Assembly: GCA_013400155.1 (NCBI GenBank)
Contig: VXBM01000681.1
Span: forward strand, 68,660 to 132,659
Direction of reading: 5' to 3'
Source: Helopsaltes ochotensis
Lineage: Eukaryota; Chordata; Aves; Passeriformes; Locustellidae
Length of the DNA: 64,000 bases
Position 1 is the first letter of the stretch. Every line of letters starts with the position of its first letter. Shown one piece after another: positions 48,981 through 61,440 of the stretch. The translations under genes and the position numbers were made by a program. The notes beneath the pieces were generated by a model, which searched no databases, had not been told where the DNA came from, and saw only the letters and a program-made list of their open reading frames with translations.

Positions 48981-49002
48981 AGGAAGCTAGGAAGCTAGGA
49001 AG
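48981..49002 (+). repeat. (AGGAAGCT)2.75 tandem repeat
   Basis: Nearly three head-to-tail copies of AGGAAGCT, about 145 nt upstream of the cassette exon on the minus strand. Confidence 0.93.
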
Positions 49003-51554
49003 ACAAAAACGCCAAATTTTTCATGGTATCACCTCATTCTGCTCATTCACCTTCCGGGAAACACGATCTTCCACCACCCTGCTAACCAGGCACGCTCTCT
49101 GGAGCTTCTCTGCTTGTTAGACTGCACACAGAAAATCCATTTATTCCTAAAAGCCACTGTTTATACAACCGAGCCAACTGCAAGAGTTTAAAACAATCCA
49201 CCTCTAAATAATACCTGACACAGGCATGTCCCCCAAGAACACACTGACGGGGAGCAAATGACTGCCAGCGCTGAGAGACCAAGGGAAAAAAAAACTTTCT
49301 TGGACATTTAATCTTCAAACACCATCGTGACACAAAGCAGGCATCGGACTGCCTGCAAGTATCATTCCTGGGGCTCGTCCCAGGAATGTGACACAAAAGG
49401 GGACACACAAAGAGCAGCCTTTACCCAGTAAACACTTCTGTATTTTCATTATCGCTGAGGCCTAGGACATTAAAATGCTGGGAGCTGTGTGAGAGAGGGA
49501 GTGACAGGGACAGGTTTCTCACCATAAAACAGGACAAGTGGGATCTGGTTGAATACATTTTAGAGTAGAAACAATTAAAACCTTTCCAGAAACTCAGGTT
49601 TCTGATGGTCTTACTAACAACTTGCTACGGGCCAAAACCTGCTCCACGGTTTTGTTTCCGAGCACATTTTATTCTATTCCTAGCACAGGCCTTGCGTATC
49701 ATAAGGCCACAAAGAATTTACAGTACCAGTTTCATTCCTCATGGCAGGCTCTCTAAAGGTGCCCCACAGGTCCTCTATGGACTGAACAATACTCTTAAAA
49801 AACACATGCAAAGGGAAAGGAACAGACGCAATATTATAACGTACCCTCACACTTTGCATTTCCATTGCACCTTCTACTGATGAGTTCAGAAAAATTAATG
49901 AATTAATTTTCAATGCTCCTGTGAGGTTGTTAATTATCTGCTATCATTTCCCCCATTTTTCAGAGGTTAAATGACCCAGGGCCACAAAGGAAGATTGTGG
50001 CAGACTTGAAAATAAAACCCAGATCTCCTGACTCCCAGTTCTATCATTATGTCTTTTCCCAGAGCAGCCTTTGGGAAGACAGCAGAGCTTAGTGAACTAC
50101 TTTGTGTTTATTAGAGTTGGCATAATTGTCCCTTTCTCTCCTCCCCTTTCCCAAGACAAAATCTCCTCTTTAGTGCTTAACACAGATCCATCACAGAATC
50201 TGTGTCTTCAATGTACTTCCTCAGCCCTCAAGAACTTCTGCCTGGCAATCCCTGCTTTGCAGACATGAAATACCAACAGAAGAACTCATTTGTTTAATTA
50301 TGCAAAGTCTAAAGTGGGTTTTGGAACCATATTGGGACCTCCCAAGGCATGAGAATACAGAGCAGAGGACTAAATTGTAATTCAGTATTTTAAAACCACA
50401 ACAGAAAATGAAAACACGAGCTGACAAAAGTTGCGCTGTCTTACGAGAAATCACTCCTTCCTAATCAGCTTCTGTGATGCTCACTTTGAAATCTCCTTTC
50501 CCTCTGGTTTTAACAATCCAGAAAAACCATAAATATTCATAAATTATTTTGATGATTCACAAAATTAATGGCTGATGTGAGTGACAAGAGTTTGAGATGG
50601 AGTGGGTTCTACGAACTTGAGATTTAGGCCAACACAGACACAACACAAGCAATGATATTTTTTATGCTGACATCTTCCACCTAGCCCACGAGTTTTTGAA
50701 CACAAGCATCCAATCACCTTCTAACCATGATGCAAAACCAAAGCCTTGAAAAGAGAACATCCAACTTCTATGCCATCATGTCAGCACCAAAAGCTCTACT
50801 CTCACCTTGATGCCAGCTGAGGAAACTCACGCTGTGACATGAACCTGTTGAGAAGTGACTCATTCTGGGAACCAAGGAAGAGTTTTTTTCCACTGCACCT
50901 CTCTCAAAGGTATGGGCTGCTAGCACAAAACAGGTGCCAAGAGCATTCCCGTGACACTTCACTGAACCGTGACAAACCCAGCCCAGCTCCCTCTTTCCTA
51001 CTCCCTTAGCCTGGTAAGCTTTATCCTGCAACCTCTATGATAATGTTTATTCAGGATTAAATCCCACTTTGTCCAGGTGCTGCAAGGTGTGTATTTTCAT
51101 GACGTATCAGACCATCCAGCCAGAACCCATGAGTAGGTATCAGAAGGGCCAGACTATAGAAAATACTGTGCCTTTCTTTTCCTGTCCCCCTCCTCGACGT
51201 GTTCAGCTCTAGCACAAACTTGTTACTTAGAACCTTATTTAAAAATCATTATTTCCCAATCCAGCGCTAATTTTTCCACTTCTCAGTCCAGCTGCAGGAC
51301 ATGAATCCCACACTGGGCACTAATGCTGCCACCCCAAAACAAGGACTGCTGCTCTTGCACGCCGTGTGTGCCACACAGAGCTTCTCCAGCACAGCCCCAC
51401 AGTTCTTCCCACCTACAATGGGCAAATCCCAAACCAGACCTGGCAAAAGTCCTTTAACTTCCCTCATGGATAAAGCCTCGACAGCAAAAAGCACCTCAGA
51501 CAAGCAGGAGACAGAAAAAGAGGAGGCCAGCAGTACTCAGTGAAAATGCTGAAG

Positions 51555-51638
51555 ATGTCCCTACCCACGGCAGGGGGGTTGGACCAGATGAGATTTAAGG
51601 GTTCTTCCAACCCAAACCATTCCATGGTTCTCTGATCC
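51555..51638 (+). repeat. CR1 LINE 3' end, short
   Basis: Sense CR1 tail: ATGTCCCTACCCACGGCAGG, GGTTGGACCAGATGAGATTT, CTTCCAACCCAAACC and ATTCCATGGTTCTCTGATCC. Confidence 0.93.
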
Positions 51639-54257
51639 ATGAAAAGCCAAGTCTGTATGTTGGGTTAGGCACACGAAGCCTCTCCATCCAGCACCTCTTG
51701 TCCCCCACCCACAGACAGACACCCATCTTCACATCCACCCCAAACTCCTGGCCTCCTACCTGGCCCACTCTGGAGCTGTGAAAGAGTTGCCTCTTCAAAT
51801 GCATCCTACATGCATCAGCTGGTTGCTTAAGTTGATTAGCAGGGGGCAGTTAAATTACTATGCTAATCCATGTATTCTCAGCACTGTTTCCTTGATATGG
51901 ATATGTGTATATGCTTACTGGGAAGCCTTGATTAGTTCAAGCTTCAATGTGTCAAAGGCTCCAGATTCTTTCCAAAGAATAATTTTAGCTGTACTCACAT
52001 CCCTAAAGTGTGGGAGCTGATTTGAAAAGGTACTTACCTCTACCATATGCTATTTTTCTTTAAACAATTTGCATTTCAAAGGGAATATGGCATTTATATT
52101 TGAATGAATATCAGTATGTTGCCAGAACTTGTCTCAAATGAGCAAAAAAAAAAGATGCTGGTCTCCTATTGAACAAAAATGTTTTCATCTACCAAAGGAG
52201 CATCAAAGAAAGAGTTCCTCTTTCTAGCTCTAGACAGCTTTATTAAAACTATCTTTTCTGATGTTATAAAACACCCCGTTACGGCCGCGCTTACAAAACG
52301 TTCAAACAATTAAGCCCCACAAAACCTGCCCAAATTAAGATTCAAGGTAATTTCCAGGTTCGGCCACTGCTCAGCAGACGAGCCCCTAGGAAAAGTGAGC
52401 ATGCTCACACAAAATCCCATTTAAATACCCATTTATTCAGTGTAAATCGCTGCCAAGAGCAGGTGGAGGCAAGAGGAATTAAGCTGAGGAGGGCCCGCAT
52501 GTGGAGAAGCTGAGGGAAACACACACTGGGGGCTGAAGGAGAAAAAGGGAGTCACTCAGGCTCCTCACACACAGCCCTTTTGGATTCCCAAAACAACAAA
52601 ACAGAAATGCAGGACTTAGAAATGAAATGAAAATAAATAAGGAGGATTCACACGAACACAGGACCGGACAAAATGTGAAGAGTGTGTGTCTAGCAGGTAA
52701 AAACCAAAAGGTAAAGGGTGTACTGTAAAAATTGCAATAAAATATGCAATTAAGGTTAAAAGAAATGCAGTCTTACACATATGCAGTGACTTGTCCAACA
52801 AAAAATAAACCATTAATGGTTTTGGTCACCTCTGCTCCTGTGATGGAACAGTATGAGGGACAGCATGTCTGCAATCCCTCTTTTGCTGGTTTTTCACTTA
52901 ATAATCCTGTGAATCATCACAGGTTAGTGGAACAGGCACATCATTTCAAGCCTTCACCCACTACACCACCCACTAATTACAAATGCAGAATGAATACAAT
53001 TCACAAGTAGACCCTGAGAAGTGAGATTCAAGTGACACAAACGATACTGGGCACAAATGACTTCCATTCCCCACATCCGTGATTTCCTCCAAACAAATCA
53101 GCTACCAGAAGTTACATTCACAAGTGCAACTAATATACTCCTGGATTTATGAGACGAGCAGTCAGTGCAGGGGTTGTGAAGCAGAACTATATTTTTCCAT
53201 GAAGCAGCAGCGTATGAGACTCGCAGGGAGCTGCACAGAAAGACTGAATCAGATAAACTGCAGCCCTACTGCTCTGCTTTCACCATGTTTCATTTGTGCC
53301 AAGCTCCTCATGTTCATGACGAGGTTCTCTTCCCAAAAAAAAGAGAGCGAGAGAAGGAAATAAAATAATAAAATAAACCTCTTAAGGCCAGAGGGCTGTG
53401 CTCACCAGCTGTTAGAACTAATGAAAAATACATTAGAGTTGTGGGTCAGGAAATCCTGACTCTTGATATCAGAGGGTTAATTGTTTCAAATCATGTTGGG
53501 TCAATTTGTGGTGCAGGAATTCTGGCTATTCTTGAAATGCCCTCTAATTCAGCAGCAAGCACTGTCAAGTAGGTTAGACTGGCTGTGGATGCCCCTTCCA
53601 AACCCACACCCAGCACTGCTTCCTCCAGTCCCTTCAGGGGGAAAAGAGAAAGGGAGAAGCCTCTTTGCTGGGTGGAAAAAGATGGGAAGCACCCCCTTCC
53701 CATCCTCAGCTCTGCATCATGCTCAGAATGAGTTCCCAGAGTTGTGCAGAAACCTTTCCAGTGCACAAACCTTTCCTGAGAGGTGTCTGACCATCTCAGC
53801 TGTGCTTCCTGCCTCTCCTTCACCTACGGATATGAACCTTGGGATCAGGAACATTTGGGGATGGCTCTCCTGGGTTCCATTAGTTTTTTGCCTCAGCATC
53901 CATCTTTTCCAGGTGCATCCCACTTTTTGTGTCCACTCCGGAGATCGTGTGCTGCACTGAAATCTGGGAAAACAGCTGCTTACAGCTCCTTGCCTCTCCC
54001 ACTGACGAGAATCCCATGCTGGGAAGGGACGCCTTGCCCAGGTGTCTGGCCACATTCTGAGGAGACTGTGGGACCTGAAGAGCTCTAAATTTCACATCCA
54101 GGTTCTTGAGGGGGGTAAAATTCCCTCAAGTACTGCCATGGAATCTGTTCCATCCTGATGGCAGTGTGCAAGCAGCACGTGGTCTCTGCCCTGGCTTTAT
54201 CAAGCACCTAAAATTACCTGCGGTTCCTCACACATAAAACATGAACCAGTGAGAGGG

Positions 54258-54307
54258 AAGGTTGGAAATAGATGATCTTTCAGGTCCCTTCCAACAAAAA
54301 TCTTTCC
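54258..54307 (+). repeat. CR1 LINE 3' tail, short
   Basis: Sense tail: AGGTTGGAAATAGATGATCT and TCAGGTCCCTTCCAAC. Confidence 0.82.
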
Positions 54308-55499
54308 AAACCACAATGGTTCCAGTGCTGGAACTCTCCCTCAACATGCTGACAATCACTTTCAACACTGCAGCAGCTAACTCGCTTTTGAGTTTTACTT
54401 AGTTTTAAGACTTTTTCTTTTTCCAGAAGCATTTACTTACTGAACAAAATTCCTAAGGACAAGCAGCTATTCCTAGAGGAAGCCCTTCCATCTCCATCCC
54501 CGCCGAACCGGGCTCGATTAGCAGCGCACAAACCGAGCGGGGTCAGTACTAATGAACAAACAAGGCAGTGCCAAGAAATATCCTGGCAGTGAAGGACGTG
54601 GTGCTGGGAGTATAACGAGGAAAGCTATTATTCTCAGAGCATGCCAAGGCAACACAGCAAGTGTGGAGGAAAATTAAGTCATCAGAGGAGACATCTCTTC
54701 TAAAAGAAAGTTAAACCCAGGATCTTCACCGCGGGCTTCTGCTCGAGATCCCTGACTATTTATTCTGCTGGGATCAAAGCCTGCTTTCCTTTCCTGGCAG
54801 GCATATTATTATTATTTTTCTGTAGTTTTAACAAATAACAGTAATAAATAAGATATGCTTGGCTTTCTGGGCAAGCCCTGACTGAGGTTATCCGCTTGTT
54901 CAGGGACTGCAGCTTTAAGACCCAGAGGTGAGTGTTTTGCTGGCAACAACTCTGCTTTGTGTTGCTCTTATTCAGCTGTGAATCCCGACAGGAACCGTGG
55001 ATTTAACTTTGTGAAAAATAACGGCAGAGATCCAAATCGTTCTGAGGTAGGTCCAGCAGAGCACGTGCAGGGCCCTGAGGCAGAGGATGTAAAATGCTTC
55101 CTAATCCCTTCGACTGTCTGTGGAAATTATTAATAATGGAATTGGAGAGGGGGTGGCGGGTCCTAGCCGCGCGCTGGGTCGGGACGCAGAGATGGACTGC
55201 GCTAACTTCGGGAGCTTCCCAGAGCTCCAAGCCTCCCCAAACCCTGCCAGAGCCTCCTGGGCTGGGGAGGGACCACTGCTGGCATTCACCGCCTCTTCGG
55301 GAAACAGAACAAAGAAACTTTATTTTCGCAAAAGAGACAATAGATACCAATGCGAGATGACTTTTTTCCCTTTTTTTTTTTTTAATAGCTATTGCCACTG
55401 TAACAGCAGCTAAGTGAATGCATGTCTGCAGTGCGAGCAGTTTTGATAAACAGCCTCTGCGGGCCACACAACGGGGATAATGTATCCTTAAGTACTGCC

Positions 55500-55960
55500 A
55501 ATGAGCTGCCATTCTGCACAGCCAATTACTTCTGTGCGTCTGTCACTCAAAGGAAAAATGACTGAGCCCATTAGATCAAACCTTTGTCACTGTTCCTAAT
55601 GCACTCTTAGGCCTCATTAATCTGAGGGAGCAGCAACACAGCCGCCGGTGCCTCATTGCCTCCCCCACAACAGGCCCACGTGAATCTTCTCATCTCTCCC
55701 CCAAGTGCACCACGTTAATCAAGCTCTCCTTATTACCCCGGTCCCTGTCACGGCGGAGAGCGCTCTCTCTCTTAAATGCTCTCATTATGGTCCATCTTTA
55801 GAGCCGGCTGAGTGGGAAAAAAAAAAATTAAAAAAAAAATACAGGGGGGAAAAAAAAAAACCGAGCCAGAGAGAAAGAGAAGAGGAAAAAGCAAGTCCGA
55901 TCACATTAATATTCATGACAATAATTAGTATTCTAGGTCACTGAATATTCATGCTATTAG
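55500..55960. promoter_or_regulatory. Candidate conserved non-coding block with paired AATATTCATG motifs
   Basis: CR1-free sequence with GCCAATTACTTCTGTG, GCCTCATTAATCTGAGG, GCACCACGTTAATCAAGC, GACAATAATTAGTATTC and two copies of AATATTCATG (55908-55917 and 55944-55953), which resemble POU-factor sites. Split by an A-rich tract at 55819-55861. It looks the most enhancer-like of the blocks, but no comparison could be made. Confidence 0.4.
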
Positions 55961-56883
55961 TTTGGTTTTTTATGGGTTTGCTGGATGTCCTGATTGCTGG
56001 AGTGTGGAGGAAAACAGCATGGTTGGGACTTTAGATGTCAACGGCAGTTCAATACTCCAAACACATTTGTGATTTTTTTTTTCCTCCCCCGTTTTGTAAA
56101 TCAGCTTCAACCCTCCCAATGGCTTTAATATCTTAAAATCACGGGGGGAAAAGCACAGACAATCCTGCAAAGGTCTGAACATCCAACCAGTTCGTGCTGC
56201 ACCATGTGACCGTCAAGGCACCGGGACTTCATCGGGTGGACAAGGCGGATCTGGGATTTTATCCGGGATATGGCACCACGGAGGCATGAAAATCATCCAG
56301 AGGGAAAGAGGCACTGACTGTGGGCTCCAGTCACCTGCCTGAAGCTCCGTGACACATTCCTGCCCTTTATCCACCTCATCATCACTGGGGATTTGCCCAC
56401 CTCGAGAAAGGATTCTCAGACAGCTCATTTTTCTTTTTTTTTTTTTTTTCTGAAGGGAAAAATCTCAGCAAACTCATTTTTCTCAATATTTAACTAATGC
56501 AGTTATTTTATCAAATATTTCTTTCATTACTGCTAATACGTGCCCTGCTCCTTTTCTCCCATTATTAAGGAATATAGGGTACTCACAGTGAGAGTTTGCA
56601 TTTCTCTAGTTCTGGAAAGGGCGAATCCTAGTCCAAAGGAACTGGAGAAAACGACCTTGAGGGATCCCCCTCTAGTGGGATGAAAGGGAAATCTCGGATA
56701 CACTTGAAATTGGGCTTTTTTCCCTTTGAAACAAGCAAACTGCCAACTTCTCCTTCCCGTCGCTGCAGCTGTATATCACTGAACCACCAACAAAGCCACC
56801 CAGATGGAAAATTGACTCGGGTGATTAATGACAAAAGTAAGTCACAAACTTGCATTTGTGATCTGTGGCAAACGCATAAAACT

Positions 56884-56955
56884 CGCGCCGAAGTTGAAGC
56901 GCCGAAAACGTTTCGCGTGAAGTCACCTCACGTCCCTCGCCCGACTCCTGAATCG
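56884..56955. promoter_or_regulatory. Short cluster of 12 CpG dinucleotides
   Basis: 12 CpGs in about 72 bp (CTCGCGCCGAAG, AAGCGCCGAAAACG, TTTCGCGTGAAG, TCACGTCCCTCGCCCGAC) inside CpG-poor intron. TTTCGCG resembles part of an E2F site. It is too short for a formal CpG island and has no open frame of known type, so a protein-bound regulatory knot is the best guess. Confidence 0.4.
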
Positions 56956-57726
56956 GTGACAAATCACTCCTAACAACCAACCTCTGGCCTTGTGGGATCC
57001 TCACCAGGTCATCCTCAGTCACCTCCAAGTAGGGAACTCAGCAGATTCCAGAATTTAGGACTCGGTTCAGCATTTATTTGCAAAGGCACCCAAGATCCAC
57101 AGGCTTTGGAAAAACTGCCCACGCTCTTGGCTTGATCAATGTTTTTACTCATCAGCAGCCTGACCATAACATCTGAATCCTCACAGTGACCCCCCCAATT
57201 AAAAAAGATTATTACGTGACCTACAAAAAACACTGAGGATTTGATAGATGATCACAATTAATAGCAGACAGGAACCTCACAGTGATAAGAACGTGGAGCT
57301 GCCGTTCCTGCAGCATCTGAAATGTCACAAGCAGTTAGCAGATAACAATCTTCAGCACACTTAACGATGGCCCTGGAACTAACACATTTTGGGATTTTTC
57401 ACATACTGTACAGTCACCACTTTAAAGGAAATTTAATAGCACCAAATTATTTAAATGAAGTGTTAATCAGGAAACAATTTATCTCTACACCATAAGCTAT
57501 TTTTAGACGTGAACTTTCTACATCAGTGGCTCTTGCTACAGCTCAGGCTTTGGGTTGTTTGGAGAGGAGAAGAAATAAATGACTCCTGGGAAAGATTTCA
57601 GGAGTAAGTTCACCTTCAGGTCAAGCAGCTCAAATCCAACCCAGTTCAGGAGTGAATGAAACCTGGACACACTCCTGGCTCCAAAGTCAGGCTGAGCCAG
57701 CTCCTAAAGGGCAGAGAGACGGGCCA

Positions 57727-57764
57727 GTGGGATGGACAGGACTCTGTGGGATGGACAGGACTCT
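57727..57764 (+). repeat. Perfect 19-bp tandem duplication
   Basis: GTGGGATGGACAGGACTCT is present twice without a mismatch (57727-57745, 57746-57764). Confidence 0.96.
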
Positions 57765-58479
57765 GGCCCTGCTCCCAGCTCTTAGAGAAAGCTGGAACTG
57801 AGCAAGTCCAAGAATTACCCTTTTCTGAAGGACTTCCAGCTGAGCTGCATCAACCAGTGCCAAGGAAATTTAATTTAAATTTCAGTTCCTTCAGAATTGT
57901 TTGTCAGCTTGGATTGAAAATACCACAGAAGTGATATAGATTTAGATTAAAGGGAGTAAACATCCATTTCCCCCAACTCACAGATTCCTACCAAGTTGGC
58001 TTACAAGTGTGAGCACCTTCCCGAAAAGCCACAGCTAACAGCCTGTTACTCCAAGTCTATACAGCATAAATAACACAACTACAACAACCCTGCATCTCTC
58101 TGTATTTCCTGGGAGAAGCTGCCACACAGAATCCCAGTTCTTACACAATGAACCCCAAATTGCTCCTCCAAGAACCCAAGAAAAGACCAGTTTTCAAATC
58201 AAAGTCAACCCTTTTCCAGGCAAGGTGCTTTGCTTTCCAACAGCAGGAGCAGCCCAACCTTCTACTCCTTTCTCTGCTTTCTGACAGAGCACAGAAAATA
58301 TTCCTTTTTCTACTGCTGGTTCACTTCCAGTTTGTTCACTGTCCCGCCATGACTGTGACAATGGACTCTGACTTGATGTCAAGGGAAAAGTATTCTTCCC
58401 AGCCCTTGTGCCAGTGGAAACCCAGCAGGGAAGAGCAATCTGGAGTTTTTTAAATCCATATATTCTCATAAAGGTCATC

Positions 58480-58498
58480 TTTTTTTTTTTTTTTTTTT
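58480..58498 (+). repeat. T19 homopolymer
   Basis: 19 T in a row. Similar shorter runs occur at 11781-11796, 26028-26040 and 56434-56449, and A runs at 31646-31659 and 45675-45689. None is flanked by a recognisable retrocopy. Confidence 0.95.
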
Positions 58499-60271
58499 AA
58501 TGTCTCCAAAACCCCAACTCTCAAGGACTGGAACTGAGTTTGTGCCAAGGAACTGAGCTTGCCCTTCCCAAATTCCCAATATTGCCCTGATCAGCCTCAT
58601 TCCCTCTATTCTGCTCACAGCACTGTTATGGGAAGCACCATGGGAAAGACTCTCTCCATGTGGGAGGAAATTGAAGGTGTCTGATCAATCACTGAGGTCC
58701 AAAAATGCTTTCATGAGAGAAGGGGATGAGATGAAGAAGGAGCCTGAGTTGCTCTGCTGCCTCACAGACCGTGGTGGGATCAGAAGAGCAGTTGAATCAT
58801 GAGAAACAACACTCAGAGAAAACTATTAGCTGAAATATGAACTTAAAGTATCAGTTACAGGCAATCCAATAGGCATTTAATCCATAGATTTCTTGGCAAA
58901 GTTGGCACTGAAATCCATCCTTACGGGGCAGCTTCCAAGAATCCAATGAAGGCATCATCCAAAACAAGCAGCATTTCGCTGTTTTGGGGAAGAGGTAACA
59001 TGAAGCAGAGAAAATATAATGAACTTACAGGCCTAAAAACCAAAACAGCAAATGCTGTTTCTTCCTGTTTGGTCCAAACCTCCTCCATGGGGCAAGTCCA
59101 CATAGAGAAACCTCCGAGTGACAAGCAGTAAGTGACAAGTTCAGCCCTGTGATCCAGCACAAGGCTCAAGACACCACTTTTCCCAGCGCTAGCAAGTGAG
59201 GGGAAGCTCTGAGGTAGCAGATCCAGCAAGGGATAATCTGCAGATGTTCTGAGTTGCATGGCAGATAACTGCAGATGTTCCAGGTGTCCTCTGGCACTCC
59301 AGCACTCAGCCCCAGGTACCTACAGGTCTCCCACCCATCAGGGGCTGTGGCCACTGTCCCTGACCACATCAGAGCTCAGATGAAGAAGGCAGGCACAGCT
59401 TGGGACAGTGCCCTTTTTGTTCTTTCTTTTTAATCATTCACAACTGATTGGCAGCTCCTTTTTATGTTTGCTTTTAAGGCAATAACAAGTGGCAGATGCT
59501 GACCAGACATCAACAACAGCAGAGTCTTTCAATATTTCTAAGCAAGAGGATGAAGAAGCCAAGAGGGAGGAGAGGAGCTCCAACTATTCCCACAGTGTTG
59601 TTTGAAATTCACTAAGTTTCCCGGCATTTGGAATTTCTGGCATAATTGACATCTGTGTGATCAAACCTCAGGCTGCCTAGGACAGACACACACACATAAA
59701 CTGAGAGCTGCCTGCTGTAAACTGTCATGGAAACTTTCCCTCTGACCTGGCAATCCACGCAGGGGCCAAAACATGTAAATTCCATGCTATAAACTTATGT
59801 ATCTCTAAATATATTTCCAGAAACCTGCTTCTCTGAAGCTATCAAGTAATTTTTGACTGTGTTCAAATGTGTTAAAAGCTGAAATCTTCTTCTTTAATTG
59901 TCCCACCTGCAATTTATTGACTCAGTCCAGGACTTTGCTTCCCTAAATTAGGAAGTATATTGAACTCAAAGCACTCCCCACACCTAGTCATCTGAATTAT
60001 ATAGTAAACTGGAAAAAAACAACCTAACCATGAATAATTTTTTCCTATGAACTCTTCCAGTGCCAAGTCACAACCTGAAAAAGAGTTGACGAAATCCTGG
60101 CTTCAGACACCTCAGGTCCCAGCCTGAGATCTCCAGGGGTGTCCGCTCAGTGTCACCACTTTAAAAATCTATCTCAAACAGTACCATTCACAGTTGGAAG
60201 GAAAAAAAAAATCTCTGTTTTCTCCTAATAAAGGGGAATGTCTCAAAAAAGCAGGGAGTTACACCTTGGCT

Positions 60272-60339
60272 TGGGGCTGGGGGTTGGAATTAGATGATAT
60301 TTAAGGTCCCTTCCAACCCAAACCAGCCTGATTCTATGA
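60272..60339 (+). repeat. CR1 LINE 3' end, short
   Basis: Sense tail: GGGTTGGAATTAGATGATAT, TTAAGGTCCCTTCCAACCC and AAACCAGCCTGATTCTATGA. Confidence 0.93.
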
Positions 60340-61046
60340 AGCATGAGACAGATAATTATTGTCCAAGAGAAGACACCTGAATATCCAGGAATCCCAGGGC
60401 TGCTCATCCCAGTGGGTTTTGCACAGGGACAGGAGTGTGGGGATGGTTTTGCTGGCACATGCAGGAGGTGCCTACGTTACCCATAAATGCAAAAGGCACT
60501 TGGCACTTTATGGATGTCATCCCAAACATGCTGACAGAACTTCCACTAGACCATTATGAGTTTTGTACACGCTGTGCATTTTACAAGATAAATTGTCTCA
60601 AATGTTTTCCCTTAATGCAATTTTTTAAAATCCACTTAACTGTACGGACAAGTACTTCAGCAAACAATAAACGTCTTTGTTTAGAGCTCAGGAGGAGCTA
60701 TAAACCACTTCCATCAATGAATTAAAACAGCTTTCCAAAGAAGAATCTTGCTGTTAGAAGAATGCATAACACTGAACTTTCCAAAAGCGGAAAGAAGGGC
60801 TGTGGATCTCACCAGGAAGCCATAAAAAGCCCTTTCAGATCATAGAGCATTTACTTTTCCTAAGTATTAGAGAAGAGATGGTAAATTCCTCCTGTATGTT
60901 AATTACTGTGAAATCATGTAGGGCTTTGACAAGTACAAGGTAAAAAACCCACAAAGACAGACACTGAAGGCCACTCAGAAACTCAGAACCTCTCCTGGGG
61001 GGCAGATCAGCAGTCAGGGCTTAAAAACTTCCACATCAGTGGGTTT

Positions 61047-61168
61047 GTAATCCCAGAATGGTTTGGGCTGGAAGGGATCCTAAAGTTCAACTCCCTACCA
61101 TGGGCAGGGAGACCTTCCACAATACCAGGTTGCTCTGAGCACCACCAGCCCGGCCTGGAGCGCTTCCA
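61047..61168 (-). repeat. CR1 LINE 3' end beside the 61.3 kb exon
   Basis: Antisense CR1: TAATCCCAGAATGGTTTGGG, GGAAGGGATCCTAAAGTTC, CTACCATGGGCAGGGAGACC, CAGGTTGCTCTGAGC and GCCCGGCCTGGAGCGCTTCC. It lies about 100 nt downstream of the AGAP1 splice donor. Confidence 0.94.
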
Positions 61169-61271
61169 ATTATTTAGAGATATCCATCTCTATCCCAGCT
61201 GTTCATGATAATTCCCTACAGACACTGGAAACGCAGGTTTCCTCCCATTTTTCCTTTCCCCTTTCTCTTAC

Positions 61272-61440
61272 CTGAATTTGGCGAGATGTGTAAACTGCTC
61301 ATGTCTTTGGAGAGGCCGTTGGTTTTGGGGCTGGAGATGGGGGCGCAGGCTGATGTGGCTCGGGGTGGCCTCTTCCCGGGGACCTTCACAGTGGTTCTCA
61401 GCAAGTCGATCTCCTTCCCGTGAACGTTCTGCATGTAGTC
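61272..61440 (-). CDS. AGAP1: AGAP1 coding exon, second part of the N-terminal half of the split PH domain (169 nt)
   Basis: AGAP1 is a cytosolic and endosomal GTPase-activating protein for Arf GTPases that works in AP-3-linked membrane traffic; its layout is GTPase-like, split PH, ArfGAP and ankyrin domains. On the minus strand a pyrimidine-rich CTTTGCAG acceptor precedes the exon and a GTAAGAG donor follows it. The 56 complete codons begin DYMQNVHGKEIDLL, pass through TTVKVPGKRPPRATSAC and end SSLHISPNS, with one base left over (phase 0 in, phase 1 out). The start matches PH-domain strands and the Ser-rich end opens the long PH insert, as I recall for AGAP1. The leftover G joins the next exon to give Gly (exon included) or Asp (exon skipped). 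The preceding exon lies outside the window. The paralogues AGAP2 and AGAP3 share the DYMQN segment, but the following insert fits AGAP1 best. Confidence 0.94.

Larger units (their letters stand above)
48836..61271 (-). other. AGAP1: AGAP1 intron upstream of the cassette exon (12,436 bp)
   Basis: The intron is bounded by GTAAGAG at the 61.3 kb exon and GTGCCTAG at the 48.7 kb exon on the minus strand, phase 1. It has few CR1 copies, a CpG-rich knot at 56.9 kb and a candidate conserved block at 55.5-55.95 kb. Between 49.0-51.5, 51.7-54.2 and 57.2-60.2 kb nothing more than AT-rich unique sequence is visible. Confidence 0.88.

Noticed and set aside
53481..53960. 159-codon open frame on the plus strand
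   Set aside because: No family resemblance and no supporting signals.
56680..56973. Possible exon around the CpG cluster (97-codon plus-strand frame)
   Set aside because: No good acceptor and donor pair and no recognised protein; treated as a regulatory candidate instead.
58480..58498. Processed pseudogene suggested by T19
   Set aside because: The sequence on the upstream side of the would-be tail matches no recognisable mRNA, and no target-site duplication was found.
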